64,000 bases of DNA from Sphingobacteriales bacterium 50-39 (GTDB lineage Bacteria; Bacteroidota; Bacteroidia; Chitinophagales; Chitinophagaceae): contig MKTZ01000025.1 of assembly GCA_001898505.1 (NCBI GenBank), positions 124,001 through 188,000 of the forward strand, in the 5' to 3' direction. Of the stretch, positions 10,472 through 19,677 are shown piece by piece. Position 1 is the stretch's first letter. Every line of letters starts with the position of its first letter. A model generated the notes under the pieces. That model made no database searches and was not told the origin of the DNA. It saw only the letters and a list, made by a program, of their open reading frames with translations. The position numbers and the translations under genes were made by a program.

Positions 10472-10912
10472 ATGGGAATAGTGTATGCTGAAATAGAATT
10501 GATCAACAGCGTGGACCAGGAGAATGCCCGAAGGCATATCATCGGGGAGGAAGAGATACGTAGTGTGCATGTTATGATGATGGTGGACACCGGCGCCTGG
10601 ATGCTGTGCATCAATGAGAACATCCAGGCAGTGTTACAACTTCCATTTATCGAGAAGAGGAACTATCAAATGGCTAACGGTGATTGGGCAACGCATGATG
10701 CCGTTGGGCCTGTCGAAGTAAAATTTGCCAACCGGCGTGCCTTTTGCAGCGCGCTGGTGCTGCCGGGGGATAGCGAGCCGTTATTAGGCGCCATTCCGAT
10801 GGAGGAAATGGATGTACTGATCCATCCCAAGCGGCAGGAATTGATCATCAATCCGGAGCATTTGCATGGACCGGTTTACAAGATGGGGGGCATGGGCCTC
10901 GGTTTCCGTTGA
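10472..10912 (+). CDS. Retropepsin-like (clan AA) aspartic protease family protein
   Basis: A 146-residue cytoplasmic protein without a signal peptide. The start at 10472 (MGIVYAEIELINS) is preferred over an upstream in-frame ATG at 10415 because the intervening residues do not look like this fold. The catalytic motif VDTGAW has Asp39, and the second-lobe pattern LLGAIPMEEMDVLI is typical of single-domain retropepsin folds that act as homodimers. Such stand-alone proteins occur widely in bacteria with mostly unknown targets. It stands alone between the VCBS gene and the GH127 gene, so nothing in the context gives a role. Confidence 0.7.
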   Translation: MGIVYAEIELINSVDQENARRHIIGEEEIRSVHVMMMVDTGAWMLCINENIQAVLQLPFIEKRNYQMANGDWATHDAVGPVEVKFANRRAFCSALVLPGDSEPLLGAIPMEEMDVLIHPKRQELIINPEHLHGPVYKMGGMGLGFR

Positions 10913-10983
10913 TGGGAAAAACAGGGTTAATATTCGCTCATATCTTACCAAAAAATGTACATGTGACACTTATTTATTAAGAG

Positions 10984-10992
10984 TACCTTTAG
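10984..10992 (+). promoter_or_regulatory. Bacteroidota-type -7 box before the GH127 gene
   Basis: TACCTTTAG fits the TAnnTTTG -7 element of Bacteroidota promoters and ends only three bases before the ATG at 10996. If transcription starts at the usual distance downstream of the box, the mRNA would have almost no leader. No convincing -33 TTTG was found. Confidence 0.5.
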
Positions 10993-10995
10993 TAC

Positions 10996-13380
10996 ATGGT
11001 AAAAAGCATATTCCGATCATTGGCCTTATTGATCCTTTCCCTGGCGGCGCGGTCACAGGATTATCCTGTGAAACCGGTGCCTTTTACGCAGGTGCATCTT
11101 ACCGATAATTTCTGGGAACCCAAGCTACAGGTGAATGCCCGGGTGACGATACCCTATGTGCTGGATAAGTGCCGGGAGACGGGCAGGATCGATAATTTCC
11201 TCATGGCTGCCGGAAAGAAGAAGACCTCCAAGCTCACTGAATTCCCATTTGACGATACGGACCTGTATAAGGTGATAGAGGGGGCTTCGTATAGTCTGCA
11301 GGTCAACCCTGACGCGCGGCTGTCGGCCCAGCTGGATACGCTGATCGCTATTATCGGGGCGGCGCAGGAGCCGGATGGCTATCTGTATACTTTTCGTACG
11401 TCTCATCCCGGGCATCCCCATGATTGGATCGGGACCAAACGGTGGGAGAAGGAAGAAGAGCTTAGTCACGAACTGTATAATGCAGGACATTTATACGAGT
11501 CTGCTGTCGCCCATTACCAGGCTACGGGAAAAAGAACATTGCTGAATATTGCCCTTAAGAATGCGGATCTGCTGGTAAGGGATTTTGGATATGGCAAGGT
11601 AGAGGAATATCCGGGGCATCAGATCGTGGAGATCGGGCTGGTAAAGCTTTATCGGGTCACAGGTGAAAAGAAGTACCTGGATCTGGCGAAGTTCTTTTTG
11701 GATGTACGTGGTCCCGGAGGCAATGCCTATAACCAGGCCGATAAGAAAGTAGCCGATCAGCACCAGGCGGAGGGGCATGCCGTCAGGGCTGCCTATATGT
11801 ATACGGGTATGGCGGATGTAGCAGCCCTGACAGGGGATAAAAAATATATGAATGCCATCGACGATATCTGGCACGATGTAGTGACTTCCAAATTGTATAT
11901 CACGGGTGGCATCGGGGCCACGGGTAATGGAGAGGCCTTTGGGGATGCCTATGACCTGCCCAATATGTCGGCCTATGCGGAGACCTGTGCCGCCATTGCC
12001 AATGTTTACTGGAATCTCCGTATGTACCTGCTGCATGCGGATGCGGAGTATATGGATGTACTAGAGCGCACGCTGTACAATGGGCTTTTGTCAGGGGTAT
12101 CGTTGACGGGCAATCGCTTCTTTTATCCCAATCCGCTGGCTTCTCTGGGGCAGCATCAGCGGAGCGCCTGGTTCAGCTGTGCCTGCTGTATATCGAATGT
12201 TGCCCGCTTCCTTCCTTCTGTGCCCGGATATGTCTATGCGCAGGATGGGAATAATCTTTTTATCAACCTGTTCATGAGCAACAAAGCAGATATCAGTCTG
12301 CCCGCAGGTAAGCTAACCCTGACACAAACTACGAAGTATCCCTGGGAGGGAAAGGTAGAGATAAGCGTCGATCCTGCCCGCAGCGGACGTTTTGCCTTGC
12401 ATGTGCGTATCCCTGGCTGGGCGAAGGATCAGCCTATACCGGGCAATCTGTACCGTTATGCGATTGCAAAAGATAAAGCCATTCCCATCACGATCAACGG
12501 AGAAAAGGTGGAGTATAGCATGGACAAGGGATATGCGATACTGGACCGGAACTGGAAGAAAGGGGACAAAATAGTGGTGGAATTCCCGATGGATGTCCGC
12601 AAGGTACTGGCCAATGACAGCGTAAAGGCAGACAGGGACAGGTTTGCCTTGCAGCGTGGTCCCATTGTATATTGTCTGGAAGGCAAGGATCAGCAGGATA
12701 GCACGGTACAGAGCATTGTCGTCGATGCAGCCACGAGTGTCTCCAGCGCTTACCAGCCGGATAAACTGGGGGGCATCGTTCAACTGACGGCGGAAGGCAA
12801 TATGTCGGCGAGGCAACAGGGCAGAGACGCGATCATAACCAGAAAAGAGAAAATAACGGCCATTCCTTACTATTCCTGGAATAACAGAGGGGTGGGAGAG
12901 ATGGAGGTATGGATACCTTACAAGGCTTCAGCCGCCCTACCAAAGCCAGCTCCAACCATTGCCAGCAAGAGCAGGGTCTCTTCTTCCGTAAATGGCAAAC
13001 TGATGCTGAAGGCGCTGAACGATCAATATGACCCTGCGGATTCGAAAGACAACAGCGCCAGCTATCTGCATTGGTGGCCAAAGAAAAATACTACCGAGTG
13101 GGTGCAATATGATTTTGACAGCACCTATACCATATCGTCATCCAGGGTGTATTGGTTTGATGACGGTCCCTGGGGTGGCTGTCGCATACCCGCGTCGTGG
13201 AGACTCTTATATAAAAAGGACGGACAGTGGGCGCCTGTAAAAAATATCACTCCTTATGAGATCGCTAAGGACAGGTATAACAGCGTGCAGTTCGAGCCGG
13301 TGACAACCACAGCGCTTCGCATGGAAGTGCAGCTGCCTGTGGATTATGCTACGGGTATACATGAATGGATCGTAAAATGA
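10996..13380 (+). CDS. GH127 beta-L-arabinofuranosidase (DUF1680)
   Basis: Exported 794-residue glycoside hydrolase; signal peptide to about residue 21 (LLILSLAARSQ). GH127 enzymes release beta-L-arabinofuranose and use a zinc-bound cysteine as nucleophile. The expected residues are present: Glu329 and Cys331 in YAETCA, and Cys395, Cys397 and Cys398 in WFSCACC, equivalent to E338, C340, C417 and C418 of HypBA1. The (alpha/alpha)6 barrel spans about 35-430, followed by beta domains. The last 120 residues (HWWPKKNTTEWVQYDFDS onward) look like a galactose-binding-type module. It is coupled to the GH51 gene through an ATGA overlap, pointing to joint removal of arabinose side chains. Confidence 0.92.
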   Translation: MVKSIFRSLALLILSLAARSQDYPVKPVPFTQVHLTDNFWEPKLQVNARVTIPYVLDKCRETGRIDNFLMAAGKKKTSKLTEFPFDDTDLYKVIEGASYSLQVNPDARLSAQLDTLIAIIGAAQEPDGYLYTFRTSHPGHPHDWIGTKRWEKEEELSHELYNAGHLYESAVAHYQATGKRTLLNIALKNADLLVRDFGYGKVEEYPGHQIVEIGLVKLYRVTGEKKYLDLAKFFLDVRGPGGNAYNQADKKVADQHQAEGHAVRAAYMYTGMADVAALTGDKKYMNAIDDIWHDVVTSKLYITGGIGATGNGEAFGDAYDLPNMSAYAETCAAIANVYWNLRMYLLHADAEYMDVLERTLYNGLLSGVSLTGNRFFYPNPLASLGQHQRSAWFSCACCISNVARFLPSVPGYVYAQDGNNLFINLFMSNKADISLPAGKLTLTQTTKYPWEGKVEISVDPARSGRFALHVRIPGWAKDQPIPGNLYRYAIAKDKAIPITINGEKVEYSMDKGYAILDRNWKKGDKIVVEFPMDVRKVLANDSVKADRDRFALQRGPIVYCLEGKDQQDSTVQSIVVDAATSVSSAYQPDKLGGIVQLTAEGNMSARQQGRDAIITRKEKITAIPYYSWNNRGVGEMEVWIPYKASAALPKPAPTIASKSRVSSSVNGKLMLKALNDQYDPADSKDNSASYLHWWPKKNTTEWVQYDFDSTYTISSSRVYWFDDGPWGGCRIPASWRLLYKKDGQWAPVKNITPYEIAKDRYNSVQFEPVTTTALRMEVQLPVDYATGIHEWIVK

Positions 13381-15977
13381 AGGCCCGGGTCATCACTATA
13401 TTACTATTATGCATTAGCGCCGCGTATGGACAGCAGGCCATTATCACCGTGGATGCCGACAAGCCGGGACGGGCTGTATCGCCTACCCTTCACGGGATAT
13501 TCTTCGAGGAGATCAGTCATGCGGGCGAGGGTGGGCTTTATGCAGAACTGATCCAGAACAGGGGATTCGAGGAAGTGCGTTTACCGCCCGGTACCCATCT
13601 GGAAGGCGAATATATTGTCCCCGAAAGAACGCCGCATTTCTCCATTCCCAACAACCAACCCAGCGACTGGAAGATGGAATGGCCCCTGAAGAGCCAGTGG
13701 CCTGCCTGGTCGATGCGTCAGACGGACGGCACAGATATGCGATTGTCGCTCACTACTGATCAGCCCTTGAATGAGGCCACGCCTCATTCCTTGAGGGTCG
13801 ACATACATAAAAGTGCGGAAATTGGTCTCGCCCGAAAAGGAGGAGGCCTGGCTGATCTGATCAATGAAGGTTTTTGGGGCATCAATACCGTAGCGGGGCA
13901 AAAGTATGATGGTAGTTTTTATGCAAGGACCGCAGGTCTTTATAAAGGGGCCATCACCGTATCACTGCAGTCGGAAAATGGAGAAGTGCTGGCGACCCAT
14001 ACCTTTCCGGCAGTGAAGGAACGTAAATGGCATAAATACGGTTGCACGCTGACGGCGGTGAGAACCGACCCGAAGGCGAAATTTGTCCTTTCTTTCGGAG
14101 GTTTAGGCAGCATATGGCTCGACTTTGTCTCTCTCTTCCCTGAAAATACTTTTTTACGCCGGCCTAATGGCCTGCGTAAGGATTTGGCGGAATATATCGC
14201 GGGGCTCAAGCCCGCCTTTATACGATGGCCGGGTGGATGTTTTGTAGAGGGCATTTGTATACAAAGCGCGCCGGACTGGAAGAAGACGATCGGGCCTGTG
14301 GAGCGGAGGTCCGGGACCTATAGTCCATGGGGATATTGGACGAGCGATGGTTTTGGATATCATGAATACCTGCAATACTGCGAGGACATCGGGGCAGCGG
14401 CTTTGTATGTGCTGAATGCGGGCGTATCCTGCGATTTCAGGAGCGGCACATATGTAACTGACGACAGCCTGCAGCCGTATGTGCAAAGCGCGCTCGACGC
14501 CATCGAATACGCCATCGGACCCGAGAGCAGTAAATGGGGCAAGGTTCGGGCCCGGGCCGGGCATCCTTTGCCCTTCCCATTAAAGTACGTCGAGATCGGG
14601 AATGAGCAAAGCGGACCGCGATATGCCAGGCGGTATAATATTTTTTATGATGCCATCAAGAAGCGGTATCCGCAGATCGAGGTTATTGCAAGCATGGGTA
14701 TCGGAGATGTCAACAAGCATACGCTGGACAGCATGCGGCATGTGGAGCTGGCGGATGAACATGCTTATAAGGGAGCTTATTGGGCCATGACGCATTATGA
14801 TCATTTTGACAAATATGCACGGGGCAGCTGGAATATGTATGTAGGGGAATATGCAACCAATGGCGGGGTAGGCAGGGGCAATATGACCGCCAGCCTTAGC
14901 GATGCGGTATATATCATGAGCATGGAAAAGAACTCCGACCTGGTGAAGATGAGTAGCTATGCACCCCTGCTGGTGAATGTCAACGATGAGGACTGGCCCG
15001 TCAACCTTCTACATTTCAATGCATCGGAGAGCTTTGCCCGTATATCTTATTATGTCATCAAGATGATGAACGAGCACCGGGCGGATGTAAATCTACCAAC
15101 CAGCGTGCAGGTGTTGCCGCCTGCCGTACAGACGCCGGCGTTCAGCGGTGGTATCGGACTGGCTACATGGGATACTCACACAGAGTACAAGGATATTAAG
15201 GTAGAACAAAATGGAAAGACGGTATATCAGAGTGATTTTGTGCAAAACCTACCCGAATGGCAGCTACTAAGGGGACAGTGGCAGGTGATGCCGGATAGCG
15301 GACTGGCCGAGATGGCGGATGGGGCGCAGCGTCTGGCGATATTAAAGAACAGGACCTTCGACAGCTATACGCTGACGATGAAGGCCCGGAAGTTGGATGG
15401 ATACAATGCTTTTATCATCCCCTTTGCTGTAAGGGATTCCAATACTTTTTTGCGGGCTCATATCGGCGCCTTCGTCAATGTCAATTGTGTATTTGAAAGA
15501 GTGACCAATGGTTTCGATGTGTCGGATGTATCGTCTCAAAAGCGGCTGGCCCGACCGATCGAAAAAGGACGGTGGTATGATATTCGTTTGGAAGTGGGAT
15601 TGGATAAAGTGGATTGTTACCTGGATGATACGCTCATCATGTCATACAAAGAGCCACCTACATTATTTGCTTTGTCCGGAAGGGACGAGAGCAATGGGGA
15701 TATTATTCTCAAGGTGGTCAATTCGGCGGGTACAGCCTGTGAAGCTACGCTGCGGCTCAATGGTCTCCATGATCCCGGTGTTACTACGGCAGTGACGACG
15801 CTGAGTGCGCCAGCCGGCGAGGCGGAGAATTCATTTGATCATCCCTATCAATATATACCTCGGGATAGCGTGCTTTCTGCTCTTCTCATTCCGGACGGAC
15901 AGGGGTTTACTGGCCACGTTGTGTTCAAACCTTTTTCTATTTCTATATTTCGTGTCAGGGATGTAATTCGGAAATGA
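13377..15977 (+). CDS. GH51 alpha-L-arabinofuranosidase with internal LamG-like insert
   Basis: Exported arabinofuranosidase of 866 residues. The ATG at 13377 overlaps the GH127 stop (ATGA) and gives a normal signal peptide (ITILLLCISAAYGQ); an in-frame ATG at 13365 would only add DRK. A carbohydrate-binding-like domain lies at about 130-250. The barrel carries the acid/base Glu410 in EIGNEQSG and the nucleophile Glu491 in YVGEYAT. A concanavalin/LamG-like module (about residues 595-765, from GIGLATWDTHTEYKDIKVEQ) is inserted before the C-terminal GH51 beta domain. With GH127 upstream it should act on arabinan or arabinoxylan. A rho-independent terminator follows. Confidence 0.93.
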   Translation: MKARVITILLLCISAAYGQQAIITVDADKPGRAVSPTLHGIFFEEISHAGEGGLYAELIQNRGFEEVRLPPGTHLEGEYIVPERTPHFSIPNNQPSDWKMEWPLKSQWPAWSMRQTDGTDMRLSLTTDQPLNEATPHSLRVDIHKSAEIGLARKGGGLADLINEGFWGINTVAGQKYDGSFYARTAGLYKGAITVSLQSENGEVLATHTFPAVKERKWHKYGCTLTAVRTDPKAKFVLSFGGLGSIWLDFVSLFPENTFLRRPNGLRKDLAEYIAGLKPAFIRWPGGCFVEGICIQSAPDWKKTIGPVERRSGTYSPWGYWTSDGFGYHEYLQYCEDIGAAALYVLNAGVSCDFRSGTYVTDDSLQPYVQSALDAIEYAIGPESSKWGKVRARAGHPLPFPLKYVEIGNEQSGPRYARRYNIFYDAIKKRYPQIEVIASMGIGDVNKHTLDSMRHVELADEHAYKGAYWAMTHYDHFDKYARGSWNMYVGEYATNGGVGRGNMTASLSDAVYIMSMEKNSDLVKMSSYAPLLVNVNDEDWPVNLLHFNASESFARISYYVIKMMNEHRADVNLPTSVQVLPPAVQTPAFSGGIGLATWDTHTEYKDIKVEQNGKTVYQSDFVQNLPEWQLLRGQWQVMPDSGLAEMADGAQRLAILKNRTFDSYTLTMKARKLDGYNAFIIPFAVRDSNTFLRAHIGAFVNVNCVFERVTNGFDVSDVSSQKRLARPIEKGRWYDIRLEVGLDKVDCYLDDTLIMSYKEPPTLFALSGRDESNGDIILKVVNSAGTACEATLRLNGLHDPGVTTAVTTLSAPAGEAENSFDHPYQYIPRDSVLSALLIPDGQGFTGHVVFKPFSISIFRVRDVIRK

Positions 15978-16055
15978 TCGATGTGGATATCTTCTTCACG
16001 CACGGGTAAGGTCGAATGTTATACGGAGCCACAGATGAGGATCTAAAATGAAAGT

Positions 16056-16087
16056 AAAAAGGGGCCTGACTGAACCGGCCCCTTTTT
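16056..16087. terminator. Bidirectional rho-independent terminator
   Basis: Stem GGGGCC/GGCCCC with a ten-base loop, flanked by five A on the left and five T on the right. It lies between the convergent GH51 and M1 peptidase genes and can serve both strands. Confidence 0.85.
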
Positions 16088-16120
16088 GTTATTAGGGAGG
16101 AGGGGACCTCCTCCCTGGTA

Positions 16121-18496
16121 TTAGAAGGCCTTTTTCTCCTTCGCCTGTTGCATCGGATTGTTCGATTGTGGAATGCTGCGCAGCAGCTGTTGTTTGGCCT
16201 TGAAGACCTGGAACTTGCTTTCCGTGGTGACGGTAGGCCAGCTGTTGTTGCTCTCGTCGATGTCGGCTGTTTCGCGATTGGGGTCCAGCTTTATGCTTTT
16301 TACTTCCTTGTCCTTTATGAACAGTTTTGTCAGGTGGCTTTCATTCTTCCGCCATACCTGAGCCGGGATGCGTTCTATTTCTTTGGTGCCGTCGGTGTAG
16401 GTCCACTCGATGATGATGGGCATTACCAGTCCGCCTTTGTTGCTGAACTGCAGCTCATAGAATTGTTTGGAGCGGAAGAGCTGTCTGGTCGAATCATCCA
16501 TGGGCTGATCATATTGTACGATGTGCTGTGCGTATTTTGTCGTGTCGTAGGGTATGATGCCGCGGGAATATTTCCAGTAAAAATCATGTAGGGAAGTGTC
16601 GCCATCTACAGCGAAGTGGATATTCTTGTCGTTACGGTTCTTTTCCTTGGAAACGTCCTGAGGGAATTTTCCATCAGGCATGGGTTTGTCGATGCTCTTC
16701 ATGATCGTGGTATCGACTTTTGCAACGGGGCGATCCAGATCCGGCGTGAAATGTTTTACGCTGTCGATGGAGATATCCACCGGGTCGATGCCATAGAACC
16801 AGCCGCGCCAGAACCAGTCGAGATTTTCGGCGCTGGCGTCGTTCATCGTCCTGAACAGGTCGGCGGGTGTGGGATGTTTAAAGGCCCAGCGGCGGGCGTA
16901 TTCCTTAAAGGCATAGTCGAACAGGTCGCGTCCCATGATCGTCTCGCGCAGCATATTAAGACCGGTGGCGGGCTTTGTATATGCGTTGGGGCCGAAGTTG
17001 ACGATGTTCTCGGAATTAGTCATGATGGGCTCCAGCTGATCCTTTGGAAGCTTCATATAATCTACGATGGCCCAGGCTGGTCCTTTACCACGGACGGGGA
17101 ATTTATTATCCCATAGCTCTTCGGTGAGATATTCCACAAAAGAGTTCAGGCCTTCATCCATCCAGGACCACTGACGCTCATCGCTGTTGATGATCATGGG
17201 GAAGAAGTTGTGACCCACTTCGTGAATGATAACGCCCAACATGCCATATTTAGTGGCTTCGCTGTACGTGCCATCCTTTTCGGCCCTGCCGTAATTGAAG
17301 CAGATCATCGGATATTCCATACCATTGGAAGCTTCTACGCTCTGTGCCACCGGGTAGGGGAAGGGAATGGTAAAATGGGAATAGGTCTTGATGGTGTGCG
17401 CTACCGCCTTGGTGGAGAAGCGGCGGTAGAGGGGGTAAGCCTCCTGTCCATAATAGCTCATGCACATCACTTTTTTGCCTTCTACATAGGCAGGCATGGC
17501 GTCCATGACGAACCTCCTGGAAGAGCCCCATGCAAAGTCACGTACGTTGTCGGCCTTGAAGATCCAGGTCTTTGTGTTTTTGGTCTTTTTGACCATGGAT
17601 GCTTTGGCTTCGGCCAGGGTGACGATCTCGATGGGTTCTTTGGCAGCCTGCGCCTGCTGCCAGCGGGTGAACTGTGTGGGAGTCAATACCTGCTGATAGT
17701 TCTGGCATTCGCCTGTGGCGCCGATGACATGGTCCGCAGGGACTGTCATCTGGACCTTGAAATTGCCAAAGGTGAGGGCGAACTCGCCACGGCCTGTGAA
17801 CTGGTTGTTCTGCCAGCCCTGGAAATCGCTGTATACACATAGGCGGGGATACCATTGGGTCATGGTGAAGAGGTAGTTGCCATCCTCGGCGAAATATTCA
17901 TAACCGCCTCGTCCGCCGTATTTCATCCTGTCGGAAATGTGGTAGTTCCAGTCGATCTTGAAAATGAACTTCTGACCGGGCTTCAGGACCGTGGGCAGTT
18001 CTACACGCATCATGGTCTTATTGACCATGTATTTCAGGCTGGCGCCCAGGACGTCGGTGATCTTTGTTATGTTATCGCCATAGTCATTGTTCTCTTTCAT
18101 GAGCGTGCTGCGGTTCAGCCCCTGGTCGCTCATCATGCCCGGCATGGAACTGCCGTCCTGGTAGTTGGCATTGTTTTTCCCGCTGTGCTCATTCTCGTCC
18201 AGCTGCAGCCACAAATAGGTGAGCTCGTCCGGAGAGTTGTTGAAGTAGGTGATCGTTTCCGACCCTGTGAGCCATTGCTTGTCTTCATTCAGTGTAGCCT
18301 TGATGTCATAGTCGCAGCGTTGCTGCCAGTATTTGGGACCCGGGGCGCCGCTGGCGGTACGATATTCGTTCGGCGTAGGCAGCATGGTGCCCAGGGCTTC
18401 GAACTTATTACCGTGATTGGAAGTTGGATTGTTCTGGGCCATGAGGGCGCCACCGGCGGTCAAACCCACGAACAATAGCAGTTGTTTGTGTATCAT
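16121..18496 (-). CDS. M1 family (gluzincin) metallopeptidase, exported
   Basis: A 791-residue zinc peptidase with a signal peptide (LLLFVGLTAGGALMAQ). The zinc site is HEVGH at residues 425-429 with the third ligand Glu448 in WMDEG, the HEXXH-(18)-E spacing of M1 aminopeptidases. The N-terminal beta domain is typical (GPKYWQQRCDYDIKATLNED, TYLWLQLDENEHS), and a long beta-rich C-terminal part follows the catalytic domain. It probably trims peptides in the periplasm or at the surface. The upstream HupE-like gene runs 89 bases into this ORF, suggesting coupled translation. A second, shorter relative is at 57093-58970. Confidence 0.9.
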   Translation of the reverse strand: MIHKQLLLFVGLTAGGALMAQNNPTSNHGNKFEALGTMLPTPNEYRTASGAPGPKYWQQRCDYDIKATLNEDKQWLTGSETITYFNNSPDELTYLWLQLDENEHSGKNNANYQDGSSMPGMMSDQGLNRSTLMKENNDYGDNITKITDVLGASLKYMVNKTMMRVELPTVLKPGQKFIFKIDWNYHISDRMKYGGRGGYEYFAEDGNYLFTMTQWYPRLCVYSDFQGWQNNQFTGRGEFALTFGNFKVQMTVPADHVIGATGECQNYQQVLTPTQFTRWQQAQAAKEPIEIVTLAEAKASMVKKTKNTKTWIFKADNVRDFAWGSSRRFVMDAMPAYVEGKKVMCMSYYGQEAYPLYRRFSTKAVAHTIKTYSHFTIPFPYPVAQSVEASNGMEYPMICFNYGRAEKDGTYSEATKYGMLGVIIHEVGHNFFPMIINSDERQWSWMDEGLNSFVEYLTEELWDNKFPVRGKGPAWAIVDYMKLPKDQLEPIMTNSENIVNFGPNAYTKPATGLNMLRETIMGRDLFDYAFKEYARRWAFKHPTPADLFRTMNDASAENLDWFWRGWFYGIDPVDISIDSVKHFTPDLDRPVAKVDTTIMKSIDKPMPDGKFPQDVSKEKNRNDKNIHFAVDGDTSLHDFYWKYSRGIIPYDTTKYAQHIVQYDQPMDDSTRQLFRSKQFYELQFSNKGGLVMPIIIEWTYTDGTKEIERIPAQVWRKNESHLTKLFIKDKEVKSIKLDPNRETADIDESNNSWPTVTTESKFQVFKAKQQLLRSIPQSNNPMQQAKEKKAF

Positions 18497-19109
18497 GTGT
18501 GTATTTATTATCAGATGTTATCTGGCGAGCCGGGAGTCGTTGCCAGGCCATTTGCAGGGACCAGACCAACACTACCAGGGATGCGATACGCATCCACCAT
18601 AACCTGGGTGTTTTTAGGAGCTGCACGAAAATAAAGGAAATTAACAGGAAAAAGGTGACTACCAGCAACTGGGCCGCTTCGATGCCCAGGTTAAAAGCCA
18701 GGAGGGGCACGATCACTTCCTGGCGGGTCATCAGGCTGCGTAAGCCATTGCCAAAGGCCAGTCCGTGGATCAGGCCAAAGAAGAGGGCAAAGAAATAAAT
18801 AAGCGGCAAACGGGACGGATGTTCCACTTGCTGCTGCCTTTGCAGCAGATTATTAAGCGCCGTGACGACGATGGTAATGGGGATAAGGAATTCGATCCAG
18901 CGTGTAGATAGATGCAGGGCGCCGGTGGCCGTGAGGGCCAGAGTGATGGAATGACCGATAGTAAAGGCAGTGACGAGCACAACGACCTTCCGCCAGTCCT
19001 TTAGCTGATAGCGCAGACAGAGGGCCCCTACAAAAAGTATATGATCTACGGCATCCAGCGTAAGAATGTGGTGAGTGCCAATGCCGAAATATATATTGAA
19101 TTCTCCCAT
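18408..19109 (-). CDS. HupE/UreJ-like multi-spanning membrane protein
   Basis: A 233-residue inner-membrane protein with about six hydrophobic helices. It contains the HupE/UreJ-type metal-site signatures GTHHILTLDAVDHILF near the N-terminus and FGLIHGLAFG in the middle. Family members are linked to nickel or other metal uptake, but in Bacteroidota they often sit next to DUF6702 and M1 peptidase genes, as here, without urease or hydrogenase. The last 40 or so residues are polar and are encoded inside the start of the M1 gene, an overlap of 89 bases. The DUF6702 gene is divergent, 71 bases away. The exact substrate is unknown. Confidence 0.8.
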   Translation of the reverse strand: MGEFNIYFGIGTHHILTLDAVDHILFVGALCLRYQLKDWRKVVVLVTAFTIGHSITLALTATGALHLSTRWIEFLIPITIVVTALNNLLQRQQQVEHPSRLPLIYFFALFFGLIHGLAFGNGLRSLMTRQEVIVPLLAFNLGIEAAQLLVVTFFLLISFIFVQLLKTPRLWWMRIASLVVLVWSLQMAWQRLPARQITSDNKYTHDTQTTAIVRGFDRRWRPHGPEQSNFQSR

Positions 19110-19180
19110 GTCTGTCTAAACTTTGTTTCGCGGTGGTCAAAATTATTCAGACTTTTGTACCATAAAAATTTACTTTTTAA

Positions 19181-19657
19181 ATGGCTGCATCTCTATTTAA
19201 ATGGTTGATATTCTTATCGCATCCCTTATATATCACGGTCACGAACATAAACCACAATGCAAAGGACAGGACGTTGGAGATCAGCTGTAAGATGTTCACC
19301 AATGATTTCGAGGCCGTGCTGGAAAAGACGTCACATGTCCGGATAGACCTTTCGGATGCGAAGAGCAAGGCGGCTAATGATAAGCTAATAGCGGATTATG
19401 TAGAAAAACATTTACTGCTAAAGGTGGACGGGCGTCTTGTGTCGATGCATTTCATAGGCAGCGAGAAGGAAGAAGATGGGACCTGGAGCTATTTCCAGGT
19501 AGATAATATTCCCTCGGTAAAGAAGCTGGATGTCAATAATAACCTGCTGTACGACGGATTCAACCAGGAAATCAATATCATGCATGTGTCCGCGGGCGGG
19601 ATGGAAAAAAGCACTAAACTGGATTACCCTACGGCGGCGGCCAGTTTTGAATTTTAG
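19181..19657 (+). CDS. DUF6702 family protein
   Basis: A 158-residue protein with a short hydrophobic N-terminus (FKWLIFLSHPLYITVT), probably a signal peptide. The pattern HPLYITVTNINHNAKDRTLE, then CKMFTNDFEAVLEK and a beta-rich remainder, is that of DUF6702. These proteins are found beside HupE/UreJ-like genes in Bacteroidota, as here (divergent, sharing a 71-base upstream region). A periplasmic partner for the membrane protein is a reasonable guess; no enzymatic motif is visible. Confidence 0.75.
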   Translation: MAASLFKWLIFLSHPLYITVTNINHNAKDRTLEISCKMFTNDFEAVLEKTSHVRIDLSDAKSKAANDKLIADYVEKHLLLKVDGRLVSMHFIGSEKEEDGTWSYFQVDNIPSVKKLDVNNNLLYDGFNQEINIMHVSAGGMEKSTKLDYPTAAASFEF

Positions 19658-19677
19658 CTGTTGAAGGGACCGTCAGA

